64,000 bases of DNA from contig LS998015.1 of the NCBI GenBank assembly GCA_900498245.1, positions 919,224 to 983,223 on the forward strand, read 5' to 3'. Below are positions 43,645 through 52,882 of the stretch, piece after piece; positions within the stretch are counted from its first letter, which is position 1, and each line of letters begins with the position of its first letter. A program made the translations under genes and the position numbers. Source of the DNA: Candidatus Zixiibacteriota bacterium (GTDB lineage: Bacteria > Zixibacteria > MSB-5A5 > GN15 > PGXB01). Under the pieces are notes generated by a model. It did not search any database, was not told the DNA's origin, and saw nothing but the letters and a program-made list of their open reading frames with translations.

Positions 43645-45565
43645 ATTCTACGGTGACTTCAAAATCGCAGTCATTTCCCAGCCTCCCTAGGCGATCGAAA
43701 AATCCCATTAATACTTTATACTTGCCGGGTGTCAGTTCAAATTTTTGATATATCAATAGATGCCTGCCAGATGGCCAATCCTTTGTAGGTGGGGCAGGCA
43801 TAAAGTCAAAATTCATTATATCATCGCTATTCTCTGGATTAATATGAAGCAACACCTTCAAATTGCGCGTGATATTTCCCCTGGCATATAAATCAAAAAA
43901 AACACCAGTCGCAATCCCGGATTTTGATTCCAAATAAACATTAGATAGGATTATCTGATCATCAAAATTATGCTCCTTGGCCATTATGATTGAACGATAG
44001 ATTTTCTCACCGGAAATCTTCAGCATAAATTTGGCGATCGGATAAGTCACAAAAAAAAATAGAATGGCGATAATCACAAGACAGAAGGCTCTTTTCACGC
44101 CGGATGGGATTGTGATAGATTTCCTGCCAGCAATATTTATCTGATTCATATGAGCTTCAGTGTTGTCTCCAATCTTTTTACGGGCCGCTCCCCCTGATGG
44201 ACTGCCAGCTGTTGAAATTACCTTATTCAAAGCCCGCACGGATATCATGTATATCGCATATAGGACAATGGCGATAATAATAGCTGAAGCCGCAAGCGAT
44301 GGGAAAAATAATCTTGAACCTTGAAACTGAGTAAAGCCGATCATGGCGGCATAGTAGAAATATGTAGTTCCTAAAATAAGAAAGGGGCGTAACAGCCGAT
44401 ATCCGGCCAAAATCAGCAATCCCAATATTGAAACTGATACATCAAAGTACCGCGCCACTTCCTTCCCGAAAATTGGACCCCAGGCGATGGCCCGCTGCCC
44501 GTAATTGGGCAATTGTGCCCTTTGAAGATAATTCGGCTCGTTTATATTCTGCCAGATCAATTTGGCGTAAGTTCGAAACACCTCCCACGGATATTTCCAA
44601 ATTGTCTCACGAGCGTTCAAAAGATTCATCTTAAATGCATCATCGATCGACAATTCCTTCAGATTATTCTCTTCCAAATATTCTTTAACCCATTCGCTTC
44701 TAATAGCATCACCGGGCCTTGATTCGATTCGTGAAAGCGTCAGTACGGCAACGTTGGCGGCTCCGCCGGAGCTAGTGAAGGCAATTGTTGGAATACCATG
44801 CGTGCGATAATTACGAACAATCCAAACCGAAACAATCAAGCCAATTAATATTAGAGTTACAATTACTTTTCGTATAAGAGATTTGTCGGAATTCCTTAGA
44901 TACAAACCATTTTTATTGGAGGTCCAAATATATGGCAAGGATATAATGGCCATCATAAATGGGTAAAATTGTCCTATTGAACGAACCAAAATTGCCGCGC
45001 CAATGAAAATACCTGAAAAAATGAAAAAGACTATTTTCCGATCTTGCAGCCCGCCGATAAATAGTAGTAGTCCGACGAGAAATAGGAAAAAATATAAAGT
45101 ATCGGAAAGAGCCACTAAGCTTAAGGATATTGATGTGCCCGATGTTGCGGCTATAAATCCGGCTATGACGGCAATCGTTCTAATATGAAGCAATCTCATG
45201 GCCAGTAGGTAAACAAGAAAACAGGATGCTGCAGATAAGATAACCTGTGAAATTGCTATTGCAATTAAATCCTTGCTGAACAGAATCATATTTAGAGCCA
45301 GATAATATGCATAGCCGGGGCCAAATGTGAAAAAGCCATTTTCAAAATTATTCGTGCTCAACAAGAGTGACTTTCCCATGTTAATATACAGCACGGAATC
45401 AGGCGAGAACGATGAAAGCCCTTTTAATCCCGCTTGGCTTACTGATAGCAGCAAGAAAATCGCTCTGATTATCAAGGCAATTATGAATATCAGGACGATA
45501 TCCCTAAACCGCGCCTTAACCTCGGATTTAGGATTTATTATTCCCGAAAAATATTTTTCCAGCAT
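43643..45565 (-). CDS. GT39-type polytopic membrane glycosyltransferase-like protein
   Basis: 640 residues. About eleven helices fill residues 20-450 and one more lies near 495-515, followed by a 110-residue C-terminal beta-rich periplasmic domain. The first periplasmic loop (FSPDSVLYINMGKSLL) has the acidic position expected for lipid-linked sugar transferases of the ArnT/PMT superfamily. The loop with WKYPWEVFRTYAKLIWQNIN is also of this type. Sugar donor unknown. The gene is clearly AT-richer than its neighbours. GGAG stands 5 bp before the ATG. Confidence 0.75.
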   Translation of the reverse strand: MLEKYFSGIINPKSEVKARFRDIVLIFIIALIIRAIFLLLSVSQAGLKGLSSFSPDSVLYINMGKSLLLSTNNFENGFFTFGPGYAYYLALNMILFSKDLIAIAISQVILSAASCFLVYLLAMRLLHIRTIAVIAGFIAATSGTSISLSLVALSDTLYFFLFLVGLLLFIGGLQDRKIVFFIFSGIFIGAAILVRSIGQFYPFMMAIISLPYIWTSNKNGLYLRNSDKSLIRKVIVTLILIGLIVSVWIVRNYRTHGIPTIAFTSSGGAANVAVLTLSRIESRPGDAIRSEWVKEYLEENNLKELSIDDAFKMNLLNARETIWKYPWEVFRTYAKLIWQNINEPNYLQRAQLPNYGQRAIAWGPIFGKEVARYFDVSVSILGLLILAGYRLLRPFLILGTTYFYYAAMIGFTQFQGSRLFFPSLAASAIIIAIVLYAIYMISVRALNKVISTAGSPSGGAARKKIGDNTEAHMNQINIAGRKSITIPSGVKRAFCLVIIAILFFFVTYPIAKFMLKISGEKIYRSIIMAKEHNFDDQIILSNVYLESKSGIATGVFFDLYARGNITRNLKVLLHINPENSDDIMNFDFMPAPPTKDWPSGRHLLIYQKFELTPGKYKVLMGFFDRLGRLGNDCDFEVTVE

Positions 45566-45755
45566 TTAGCTCCAGGTATTATAGCGAAATAAGCCAAATA
45601 GTCCCGGCTCTGCAATTTATATACTTCATCTAAGTTACTCCCGCAATAAAAATCAGGCCTTAAATTCCGTGTGGCGTCTGCCTATGGCCATTGATTTTCT
45701 TTTTTAATAGTGATTTATTAAAAATCGCACTGTAAATTCAGCGCGCAATTCGAAC

Positions 45756-45785
45756 TTGACTTGTTCGGCCAGCATTTTGTAAAAT
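45756..45785 (+). promoter_or_regulatory. promoter of the C5-epimerase-like gene
   Basis: TTGACT at 45756-45761, 18-bp spacer, TAAAAT at 45780-45785. The predicted start of transcription falls on or next to the ATG at 45792, so the mRNA could be leaderless. Confidence 0.5.
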
Positions 45786-45791
45786 GAAATT

Positions 45792-46748
45792 ATGAAGAAA
45801 TATTGCGCCGCTCTTGCGTTGATCATTTGTTTCCTTTCTGGCTGCGGAATTAATGATATCGTTCACGATAGATCGGCCGTCCTCGCCAAAGCCGTTCATA
45901 GTAATTTGCAATTGCTTATGGTTCCCTCCGACAGCCTGTACACTTCCAGGGCGAATCTCTGGAATGTCGATTCCTTTTATAGCCCTCTTGACCCCGATAG
46001 TATTGAGATGTTTGAGTATCGGGGTGGTAAATATTACCATCCAGTATTTCTCGGTAACCGGGCTCAGACTATGCTGATGGCATTTGAAAAGAAAGGGCAT
46101 CCTAAATATCTCCGGCGGACCGAAAAAATTGTCAGGAAATTGATGTCTTTGTCATATAGCGATGGTCTGGCCGCTTTTCTTCCATATGAATTTAAGTTCT
46201 GTATTCATGGCGATACCAACCTCACAATGACTCCGCCCTGGTATTCAGGAATGGCCCAGGGCGTTATTTTGAAAGCGACCGCCCGCTTGTATGAATTCAC
46301 GGGGAAATCGGAATATCTCGTATTCTCGCGAATGCTGTTCAATTCTTTTTTGCACCCGGATCCTTCACATTCACCCTGGATTTCCCGTCTTGATAGTTTG
46401 AATTATTTTTGGATCGAGGAATATCCTTATAAGCCCCGGCCCGGTCAAACCCTGAATGGCTTCATCGGGGCCATTATGGGCATATACGAATATTATGATG
46501 CCACTGGGGACTTCCGTGCTAAAGCGGTTTTGGACGCTTCCGTTGCGACTCTCAAACACTATCTGCCCCAATTCCGTCGTGAGAGTCAGACCAGCCTCTA
46601 CTGCCTTGGCCATAAAATTCCCGCTTCTAGCGCGTATCACAAACTCCACATCCAGATGATGCACGACCTTTTTATGATCAGCGGCGATGATTTTTTCCGC
46701 CGCGTCGGCGAATCTTTTAAGGCGGATATTGCCGGCCCCGTGAAATAA
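45792..46748 (+). CDS. lipoprotein with D-glucuronyl C5-epimerase-like domain
   Basis: 318 residues; lipobox LSGCGIN places the lipidated Cys at about 18. The remainder resembles the C-terminal domain of heparan-type D-glucuronyl C5-epimerases: MTPPWYSGMAQGVILKATAR, WIEEYPYKPRPGQTLNGFIG and the final YHKLHIQMMHDLFMISGD. The conserved Tyr/Glu positions of that family appear present. It probably acts on uronic-acid polymers in the envelope, alongside the adjacent GT39-type protein (inference). No ribosome site is seen before the ATG. Confidence 0.78.
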   Translation: MKKYCAALALIICFLSGCGINDIVHDRSAVLAKAVHSNLQLLMVPSDSLYTSRANLWNVDSFYSPLDPDSIEMFEYRGGKYYHPVFLGNRAQTMLMAFEKKGHPKYLRRTEKIVRKLMSLSYSDGLAAFLPYEFKFCIHGDTNLTMTPPWYSGMAQGVILKATARLYEFTGKSEYLVFSRMLFNSFLHPDPSHSPWISRLDSLNYFWIEEYPYKPRPGQTLNGFIGAIMGIYEYYDATGDFRAKAVLDASVATLKHYLPQFRRESQTSLYCLGHKIPASSAYHKLHIQMMHDLFMISGDDFFRRVGESFKADIAGPVK

Positions 46749-46893
46749 GATATTCGGGTAACGGTCTTTCTCTAATTAAACCGAGAATGACTGTCGCCGG
46801 ATGGAAAGCCGACTTGGAAAGTTCATTCAATATCCCGAAAAAAACCATTTGCCCTGAGAACGATTTTGAATATATTTACCTGTCCAAAAATAT

Positions 46894-46976
46894 GCCGAAG
46901 TGGTGAAATTGGCAGACACGCTGTGTTCAGGGCGCAGTGCCCACAAGGCGTGGGGGTTCAAATCCCCCCTTCGGCA
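46894..46976 (+). tRNA. tRNA-Leu (anticodon CAG)
   Basis: An 83-nt class II tRNA. The acceptor stem GCCGAAG/CTTCGGC has discriminator A; the anticodon stem-loop is CTGTG-TTCAGGG-CGCAG with anticodon CAG; a long variable arm (TGCCC ACAA GGCGT) and T-arm GGGGGTTCAAATCCCCC follow. CCA is not encoded. A possible promoter -10 (TATATT) lies about 25 bp upstream. Confidence 0.97.
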
Positions 46977-46992
46977 TTATTAACCAAATTCC

Positions 46993-47020
46993 GGCCGCCA
47001 TTCCCGAAGCGGCCATTTTT
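46993..47020 (+). terminator. terminator after tRNA-Leu
   Basis: GGCCGC and GCGGCC pair around CATTCCCGAA, followed by ATTTTT. Confidence 0.7.
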
Positions 47021-47070
47021 ATATCACTTCTTGCGATAAAAACCACCCCTTCTGCCGATAATAGACATAT

Positions 47071-47862
47071 ATGCGTATTCTGCCGCCACTAAGCAAGATC
47101 GGGGCCTTCTTATTCTTCGCGGCCTGCGTCGTCCTGTTCCAATTCTATCCGGCCCGCACCGGCCAGGAACAGAAAGGGGAACATTCCCATATCTCCTGCA
47201 ATACCTGTCACGAAGTGATGGCCCAGTTGAACAACGAAGGCTTTAATATCCGGGGTATCAATAACCGCTGTCGCTCCTGTCATCAGGTTATCGCCTCCCC
47301 CGATGGCGGCGCGAACCTCAGTTTCCACTCTGATAACAGCCGCTCCTGCCTTGATTGCCATCTCTTTCATAACCAGACCGAATTGAAAGCCGGCGCCCTC
47401 CGGTTTCAGGTCGATTATTCCGCTCATAATCTGGCCGGCGTCTGCGGAACCTGTCACAGCGAGGGAGGCGACTTGAATAAATTATCTCCCGGTCACCGCG
47501 ATGCCGCCAAACTGTTTCATTCCGATTATAGGGCCCTGGCCCCTCTGTCACCCTCCGAAACCTGCCTCATGTGCCACGCCAAAAATTCCATGGTCGCCTC
47601 GGACATTGTGAACACCGCCAATATGCCCCGCTTCACCGAGCATCAGAGCCATCCCCTCGGGATTCCGGTCGTGGCCAACATCGGAACCGGCGGTTATCTG
47701 GTCCGAGCCGATATCGATCCCCGCATCCGCCTCTTCAGCGGCAAAATCGAGTGCCAATCCTGCCATACCCTGACTTCCGGCCCGTCGGCACTGGCCGACG
47801 GTTTCTCCGATGCCACCGACCTCTGCCGGGGATGTCATATCCGCGACCATCATCAGCCATAA
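47071..47862 (+). CDS. heptaheme c-type cytochrome
   Basis: 263 residues with an N-terminal anchor or uncleaved signal (IGAFLFFAACVVLFQFYPA) and seven CXXCH motifs: CNTCH, CRSCH, CLDCH, CGTCH, CLMCH, CQSCH and CRGCH. The His-rich context (GEHSHISC, FTEHQSHPLG) suggests bis-His hemes. It lies on the opposite strand, converging with the leftward cytochrome operon. It may be the inner-membrane or periplasmic electron donor to that system (inference). Confidence 0.9.
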   Translation: MRILPPLSKIGAFLFFAACVVLFQFYPARTGQEQKGEHSHISCNTCHEVMAQLNNEGFNIRGINNRCRSCHQVIASPDGGANLSFHSDNSRSCLDCHLFHNQTELKAGALRFQVDYSAHNLAGVCGTCHSEGGDLNKLSPGHRDAAKLFHSDYRALAPLSPSETCLMCHAKNSMVASDIVNTANMPRFTEHQSHPLGIPVVANIGTGGYLVRADIDPRIRLFSGKIECQSCHTLTSGPSALADGFSDATDLCRGCHIRDHHQP

Positions 47863-47868
47863 AAAAAA

Positions 47869-47900
47869 CGGAGAGTATTTCCATACTCTCCGCCACATGA
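47869..47900 (-). terminator. terminator of the leftward cytochrome operon
   Basis: CGGAGAGTAT and ATACTCTCCG form a perfect 10-bp stem with loop TTCC. On the minus strand it is followed by a run of eight Ts (the A-run at 47861-47868). It is placed 36 bp after the stop of the 16-heme gene. Confidence 0.93.
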
Positions 47901-47927
47901 CTTCCTGTGCCTTCGGCCTGAATCGGC

Positions 47928-49148
47928 CTATTTCTTATGACATTGAATACAGAGTTCCCGTTCCGGATCCAGCGGCAAATACGGCTTGAAATCGGCTCCG
48001 TGCAATTGATGACAACTGGTGCAGACCAGGGTCGTCTTGGTTCGGGGATCGATCACATCACCGCCCATCGGATGCGAGCCCTTGTGCACATTGGCGTGAC
48101 AGACCCGGCACAGCTCCTCGCCCGTGCTTTTGAGATATCTTGGATCGTTCCCGCCGTGCGGCGTATGACAGTTGGAGCAATCCATACCGCTATGCGTAAT
48201 ATACTGCTCCCGGCTTTTGCCTTTATATTTTTCCCCCTTGAAATGACACCGCAGGCAGAGATCTTTCTGCTCGGCCGCGAGAAGGGTCGTCGTCGGGGCG
48301 GCGTGGGGATTGTGACAATTCAGGCAGGAGCGCGGGTCGTTCATGATATGATGATAGGGAAGATCCATCTTTTCCTGAATATCCTTGTGGCACTTCAGGC
48401 AGAGTGTCTTCGGCTCGCTGATAAGGGCGAAAGCCGACCCGGCCCCGGCAGCATGACAGCTGACACACTGTCCCGCCCGGAACGGGGCGTGCTGATTGGC
48501 CATCAGGAGATTCGGCTTGGCCGACGAATGCGGATCATGGCAGGTCACGCAGTTGGCCTTGGACAGATCATATCCTTTGTGCGCCGAGGCGAACGCGTTA
48601 TCCTGTTTGTGACAGGAAAAACATAATCCCGGGACCGCTCGGGTCAGAAGATTTTCACTTTCGGACCCGTGTGGGGTGTGGCAAATCTGGCAATTTTCCG
48701 CTTTCACCGGGGAATGAACCACCGCCGCCTTTACCCACCCGGCCGCTGCCGTGTGGCACTGAGAGCAGAGCGGCAGGGTTTTCTGCTTCAATTGATTTTT
48801 ATAATCGGACGCATGCGGATCATGGCAGGTGGTGCAGTCGCCGTCCAGGGCCGGTTGATGTACCGTCCCCTTGTGCATTTCCTGCTTGACGTTATCGTGA
48901 CAGGAAAGGCAAAGAGTCTTGATATCGTCGTCGATCAAGGCGGCATGCTTGGAGGCGTGCGGATTATGACAGGCCGAACAGACCCCTTGACGGAACGCCG
49001 TATGCACATATTTCTTATTGTTAAGCGCCTCGATTTTGTCGTGGCAGGCGTAGCAGACGGCCGGTTCGTTGACCTTCACCGGCGATGAATAAGCCCTCGC
49101 CGCCGGAATGAGTCCCAAAATCAGCAGGAGTATCAATTTCATTTTCAT
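47928..49148 (-). CDS. 16-heme c-type cytochrome (doubled CXXCH)
   Basis: 406 residues with a signal peptide (LILLLILGLIPAARA) and 16 CXXCH motifs by my count. They are arranged as doubled units of the cytochrome c3/NrfB-like type (for example CTTCHDPHAS...CSQCHTA, CSNCHTPHG...CRVCHAN). There is no other domain. Its ATG overlaps the stop of the 26-heme gene by 4 bp, so the two are coupled. A periplasmic or extracellular electron conduit is the likely role. Confidence 0.94.
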   Translation of the reverse strand: MKMKLILLLILGLIPAARAYSSPVKVNEPAVCYACHDKIEALNNKKYVHTAFRQGVCSACHNPHASKHAALIDDDIKTLCLSCHDNVKQEMHKGTVHQPALDGDCTTCHDPHASDYKNQLKQKTLPLCSQCHTAAAGWVKAAVVHSPVKAENCQICHTPHGSESENLLTRAVPGLCFSCHKQDNAFASAHKGYDLSKANCVTCHDPHSSAKPNLLMANQHAPFRAGQCVSCHAAGAGSAFALISEPKTLCLKCHKDIQEKMDLPYHHIMNDPRSCLNCHNPHAAPTTTLLAAEQKDLCLRCHFKGEKYKGKSREQYITHSGMDCSNCHTPHGGNDPRYLKSTGEELCRVCHANVHKGSHPMGGDVIDPRTKTTLVCTSCHQLHGADFKPYLPLDPERELCIQCHKK

Positions 49149-51133
49149 GGCTTCGACTCCTTCGGCGCCGGAGTTTCATGGCAGGCGTCGCACATCCCTT
49201 CCTTGAATGGTTCATGCTCCTGTGATTTGATCAAACCCGCCACCACCGAAACATGGGGATTATGGCATTTCCGGCAGTCGATCTGGCTTCCGCTCAACTG
49301 CAGGTGCTTGTCTTTGAACGCCTGATCGTCGCCGTCATGACAGGTCAAACACTGCTGCGGGATACTGTCGGTGAGAAGGGACACAATCATGCTGGAATGG
49401 GGCTTATGGCACCCCAGGCAATCGCCGTCCTGGACCGGCGGATGGACATTCGCTGTCGGTGATGCGATCAACTTTTTGAGATCATCATGGCAGGAGAGAC
49501 ATAATTGATCGGCCTTATCCAGCAGGAGACCCTTGATTTTGGACATATGCGGCTGGTGGCAGGAGGTGCAATTTCCCTCGGCGGCCGGCTTGTGCATGCT
49601 GACCATTTTGGTGGAAACGCCCGGTATGCCGTCGTGACAGGTCCCGCAAACTTCACCCTGACTGCCGGTCAAAAGGCCGGCGAAATCGGAAGCATGGGGC
49701 ACATGGCAGGCATCACAACTGTGCTCGCTGAACGGCGGATGAAGGTCCATATCGGCGGTCGCCTCCGTCAGCGATGAATGGCATGTCAGACAGAGAGCGT
49801 TACGCTCCTCTTTCAAGAGCGCCTTCTGCGCCGAGGCGTGCGGTTGGTGGCAGTCGTTGCATTTCCCGGCCTTGAGCGGCAGGTGAACATCCTTCATCGC
49901 CAGCCACTTCTGGGCATCGTCATGACATTCGCCGCACAAGTCGCTCCGATTCGTTTTGGTCAGATGATCGAACGCCGACCCGTGAGGAACATGACAGGTC
50001 AAACACGGCCCGTCGGCGAACGGCGGATGGGTATCGGGAAGCGTCAGCATCTCCTTTTCCTTATCATGACACCCCAGGCACAGATCGCGCTCATCCTTAA
50101 CCAGCAATTTATTCTTGACCTTGCCGTGAGCGCTGTGGCAGAGCGTGCAATCTTCTCCGGCCGGTTTATGCCGCGAGGCCATCACCAGTTGTTTCGAAAT
50201 GTCGTCATGGCAGGTAAGGCAGAGTTCCTCTGGCGCCTGGGTCAAAAGGGCTTTCTGACGCGATCCATGGGGATTATGGCAACTGAGGCAATCCCCTTCG
50301 GCCACCGGCGGATGCAGGTCGTCGCCGGTCATGTTTTCACCGTCGTGGCAGGTCAGGCACAATTTGCTCCCCTCTTCTATCGTGGCGAATGGTTTTTCGC
50401 TTCCCGGGGCGTTATGGCAACTCTCGCACCCGCCGTCAAGCATCGGCTGATGAACCGAATTTGTCAAAAGTCCCGTTTGATTGGAAGAATGTGCCGTGTG
50501 GCAGGTGAGGCACGATGATTCCGGCATTGGGTAATTGGCGTGCGCCTTGGCAAAGGCCGGCGATTTGGCGTCGTGGCAATCCCGGCAGAGTTCCTGCTCG
50601 TCCGTTTTCAGCAGATATTTATGATCACTCCCGTGCACCTCATGACAGGAAAAACATCCCTTCTCCATCGGCTTATGGAGATGGGTTTGCTCGAATTCGG
50701 CTCGTTTGTGGCAGGTGTAGCAGAGTTCCGGCGACGATGACACCAGAATTGCCTTCCCCTCGCCGGCATGCGGGCTGTGACAGGCCGTGCATTTTCCTTT
50801 GGCCGCCGGCTGATGGATATTGCTTCGGGTCATCCCCAGGGCCGTCGAATCGTGGCAGGTGTAGCACAGCGCGGCGTCTTCCTTGACTAGCCGAAGCATC
50901 CCTACTATGCCGTGCGGTTTGTGGCACGACAGGCATTCCTTCTTCTCGAAGGGTTGATGTTTGTCGTGACCCGTGAATTTGTCGAGGGGATGACAATCGA
51001 CACAATCACCCTTGGTCGAAAATCGCTTCCCTTTCTTTACCTGCGCCTCCGCGCCGGGTGCCGGCCCCAGCGCCAGAATCATGGCCGCCAGACAGACCGT
51101 CAGAAATCCGGTCCTAATCCACCTCTTATTCAT
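49145..51133 (-). CDS. 26-heme c-type cytochrome (doubled CXXCH)
   Basis: 662 residues, signal peptide ending about GAEAQ, and 26 CXXCH motifs by my count. The repeating unit is about 50 residues: HxPxxxGxCxxCHxPHxSxxxxLLxxxxxxLCLxCHDD. One heme per 25 residues makes it almost entirely a heme-packing protein with no separate fold visible. Such large doubled-CXXCH cytochromes are found in periplasm-spanning or surface electron transfer chains. It follows the isomerase gene by 39 bp. Confidence 0.94.
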   Translation of the reverse strand: MNKRWIRTGFLTVCLAAMILALGPAPGAEAQVKKGKRFSTKGDCVDCHPLDKFTGHDKHQPFEKKECLSCHKPHGIVGMLRLVKEDAALCYTCHDSTALGMTRSNIHQPAAKGKCTACHSPHAGEGKAILVSSSPELCYTCHKRAEFEQTHLHKPMEKGCFSCHEVHGSDHKYLLKTDEQELCRDCHDAKSPAFAKAHANYPMPESSCLTCHTAHSSNQTGLLTNSVHQPMLDGGCESCHNAPGSEKPFATIEEGSKLCLTCHDGENMTGDDLHPPVAEGDCLSCHNPHGSRQKALLTQAPEELCLTCHDDISKQLVMASRHKPAGEDCTLCHSAHGKVKNKLLVKDERDLCLGCHDKEKEMLTLPDTHPPFADGPCLTCHVPHGSAFDHLTKTNRSDLCGECHDDAQKWLAMKDVHLPLKAGKCNDCHQPHASAQKALLKEERNALCLTCHSSLTEATADMDLHPPFSEHSCDACHVPHASDFAGLLTGSQGEVCGTCHDGIPGVSTKMVSMHKPAAEGNCTSCHQPHMSKIKGLLLDKADQLCLSCHDDLKKLIASPTANVHPPVQDGDCLGCHKPHSSMIVSLLTDSIPQQCLTCHDGDDQAFKDKHLQLSGSQIDCRKCHNPHVSVVAGLIKSQEHEPFKEGMCDACHETPAPKESKP

Positions 51134-51172
51134 TCTATCATACCTGAAATTGTACTATCACTTATATCTTGT

Positions 51173-52882
51173 TTAATCTTTTCCGAAATATTTTTCAATC
51201 GCCTCGTTGTTGTACTTGATGGAGGCATTAGCCTTCAGCGATGCCAGGGTTTTGTCCATCGCGGCATTGAACTGCCTCTGAAATATCACCGACCGAATAT
51301 CGTTTTCCACCGCCTCCATTGGTTTCAGTTTGCCCGGCCGGCGGCCTCTCAAACGGAAGAAAGCCCAGCCCTCGCTGGTCAAGTACGGCCCCGCCACGCC
51401 GCCGCTTTTAAGTCCCGCGATATCTGCCTTGACCGACAGCGGGAACTGCTCCAGCCCGGCCCACTCATTGCTTTCATCGGCCCGCACCAGTTTGACCTCG
51501 GCGCCGAGCTGTTTTCCTAGATATTCGAAATCGGCCCCTCCGGCCAACCGCTGTTTCATTTCCTGCGCTTTGGCCGAATCATCGATCATGATGCGGTCCA
51601 GAAGAAACTGCTCCGGCTCGCGGAAACTGTCCGGATTCTGCTTATAGTAAGATTCGAATTCTTCTCTCGTAAATTTGATCCGGGGCACGATCGTTTCCTT
51701 AAGATAGACTTCGAGAAGGGCGCTATCAAGGCTTTTGTCATAGGCCGAGACAACCTCCGGCTTATTTTCATAGTCGTTCCGGTCGGCCGCCGCCGCAAGA
51801 ACTACCTGGTCCTGCGCCCGGGCAATCGTGTTGTTCAGCATGGAATCGAAAGGAAGGTTATATCCCGCCATCGCCGTTTTGGAAAGCATGGTGCGGAATT
51901 CCTTGTCCGTCACTTGATGGGTTTCATCTACCTTTAAGAGCGCCGCGTCGCTCCCCTTGGTGAAGTCCTGAGTGAATAAGTGCGACGAATCACCTATTAT
52001 ACCGGCCAAAAGTGATGAGTCAATCCTGACCGGGTAGTTCTTTTCCAGATTTTTTATAAAATCGACCCATGAAGTCTGATTCTTTTTCTCTTTTAAGAGC
52101 CCCTTAATCACGTTGCTGAAAAGCGGCAGTTCCGCCGTATCAGCCGGTTCATGTTTCTCCAGCCGGAGAAAGGCAAATACCTTCTTATAGGGGAACGGGG
52201 GAGAAAGTTGTCCCGGCTTCAGTTTCAGGGCCTGCTCCCGAAGCACCGGCTCGACATTGATCTGCGGCATAATGGGATGCAATCCGCCCTTAAAACGATA
52301 AGTATCGAGAGATATGGCATTCGCGACGCTGTCCATCGAAGCCCCTTTCCTGATGGCGGCGATCAGATTCTGGGCCTCCTCTGTGATTGCCGTTGAAATC
52401 GTACGGATTTGTATCTTGTCGTAATTGGCCAGAAAAAATGCCCGCACGGCGCTGTCGGATATATCCAGATTTGGTTTATAATTGTCGGCCACATACTGCC
52501 GAATGGCACTATTGCGCCTGATCTTCCCGATCTCCTCCACCAGCCAGTCCTCCTTGTCCATCCCCAGATTTCTGGCCTCCTGGATGAGAAGACGGTCGTT
52601 CACCAGTTTGTTAAGCAGTTTATGATAATCGAACTGCTCTCTCTTCTTCTCATCGATATTGGCATGAAACTTAATCAGGGCCGAATCGAGATCCGAGGTA
52701 TAAATCGTGTCGGCATTCACGATTACCAGCGCTTCCTGATTTGTTTCCACTTTGTGCGATGGCCGCATTGTCAGCGTCTCCTGAGCCGCCGCAAATATCG
52801 GGATCAAGGCCGCTATCAGGACTCCGATGGGCGTCAATTTCTTCACGGCACTTATTCCATGCCATCTATTTCTCAAATACAT
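51173..52882 (-). CDS. SurA-like peptidyl-prolyl isomerase
   Basis: 569 residues from the ATG at 52882, preceded by TTGGAG 7 bp upstream; the long frame to the left overlaps the neighbouring gene. A signal peptide (VLIAALIPIFAAAQ) is followed by a SurA_N-like helical domain and two parvulin-like domains (IQIRTISTAITEEAQNLIAA..., DRIMIDDSAKAQEMKQRLAG...). PPIases recur in gene clusters of OmcS-type cytochrome filaments and may fold their Pro-rich loops. It lies between assembly proteins and the 26-heme gene. Confidence 0.88.
   Translation of the reverse strand: MYLRNRWHGISAVKKLTPIGVLIAALIPIFAAAQETLTMRPSHKVETNQEALVIVNADTIYTSDLDSALIKFHANIDEKKREQFDYHKLLNKLVNDRLLIQEARNLGMDKEDWLVEEIGKIRRNSAIRQYVADNYKPNLDISDSAVRAFFLANYDKIQIRTISTAITEEAQNLIAAIRKGASMDSVANAISLDTYRFKGGLHPIMPQINVEPVLREQALKLKPGQLSPPFPYKKVFAFLRLEKHEPADTAELPLFSNVIKGLLKEKKNQTSWVDFIKNLEKNYPVRIDSSLLAGIIGDSSHLFTQDFTKGSDAALLKVDETHQVTDKEFRTMLSKTAMAGYNLPFDSMLNNTIARAQDQVVLAAAADRNDYENKPEVVSAYDKSLDSALLEVYLKETIVPRIKFTREEFESYYKQNPDSFREPEQFLLDRIMIDDSAKAQEMKQRLAGGADFEYLGKQLGAEVKLVRADESNEWAGLEQFPLSVKADIAGLKSGGVAGPYLTSEGWAFFRLRGRRPGKLKPMEAVENDIRSVIFQRQFNAAMDKTLASLKANASIKYNNEAIEKYFGKD

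Noticed and set aside
46894..46976. tRNA-Leu as an attachment site of an integrated element
   Set aside because: No integrase and no second copy of the tRNA 3' end were found nearby; only composition suggests transfer.
49145..51133. The regular CXXCH repeats as a CRISPR-like or tandem DNA array
   Set aside because: The repeats are protein-level units with varying DNA sequence in one continuous reading frame.
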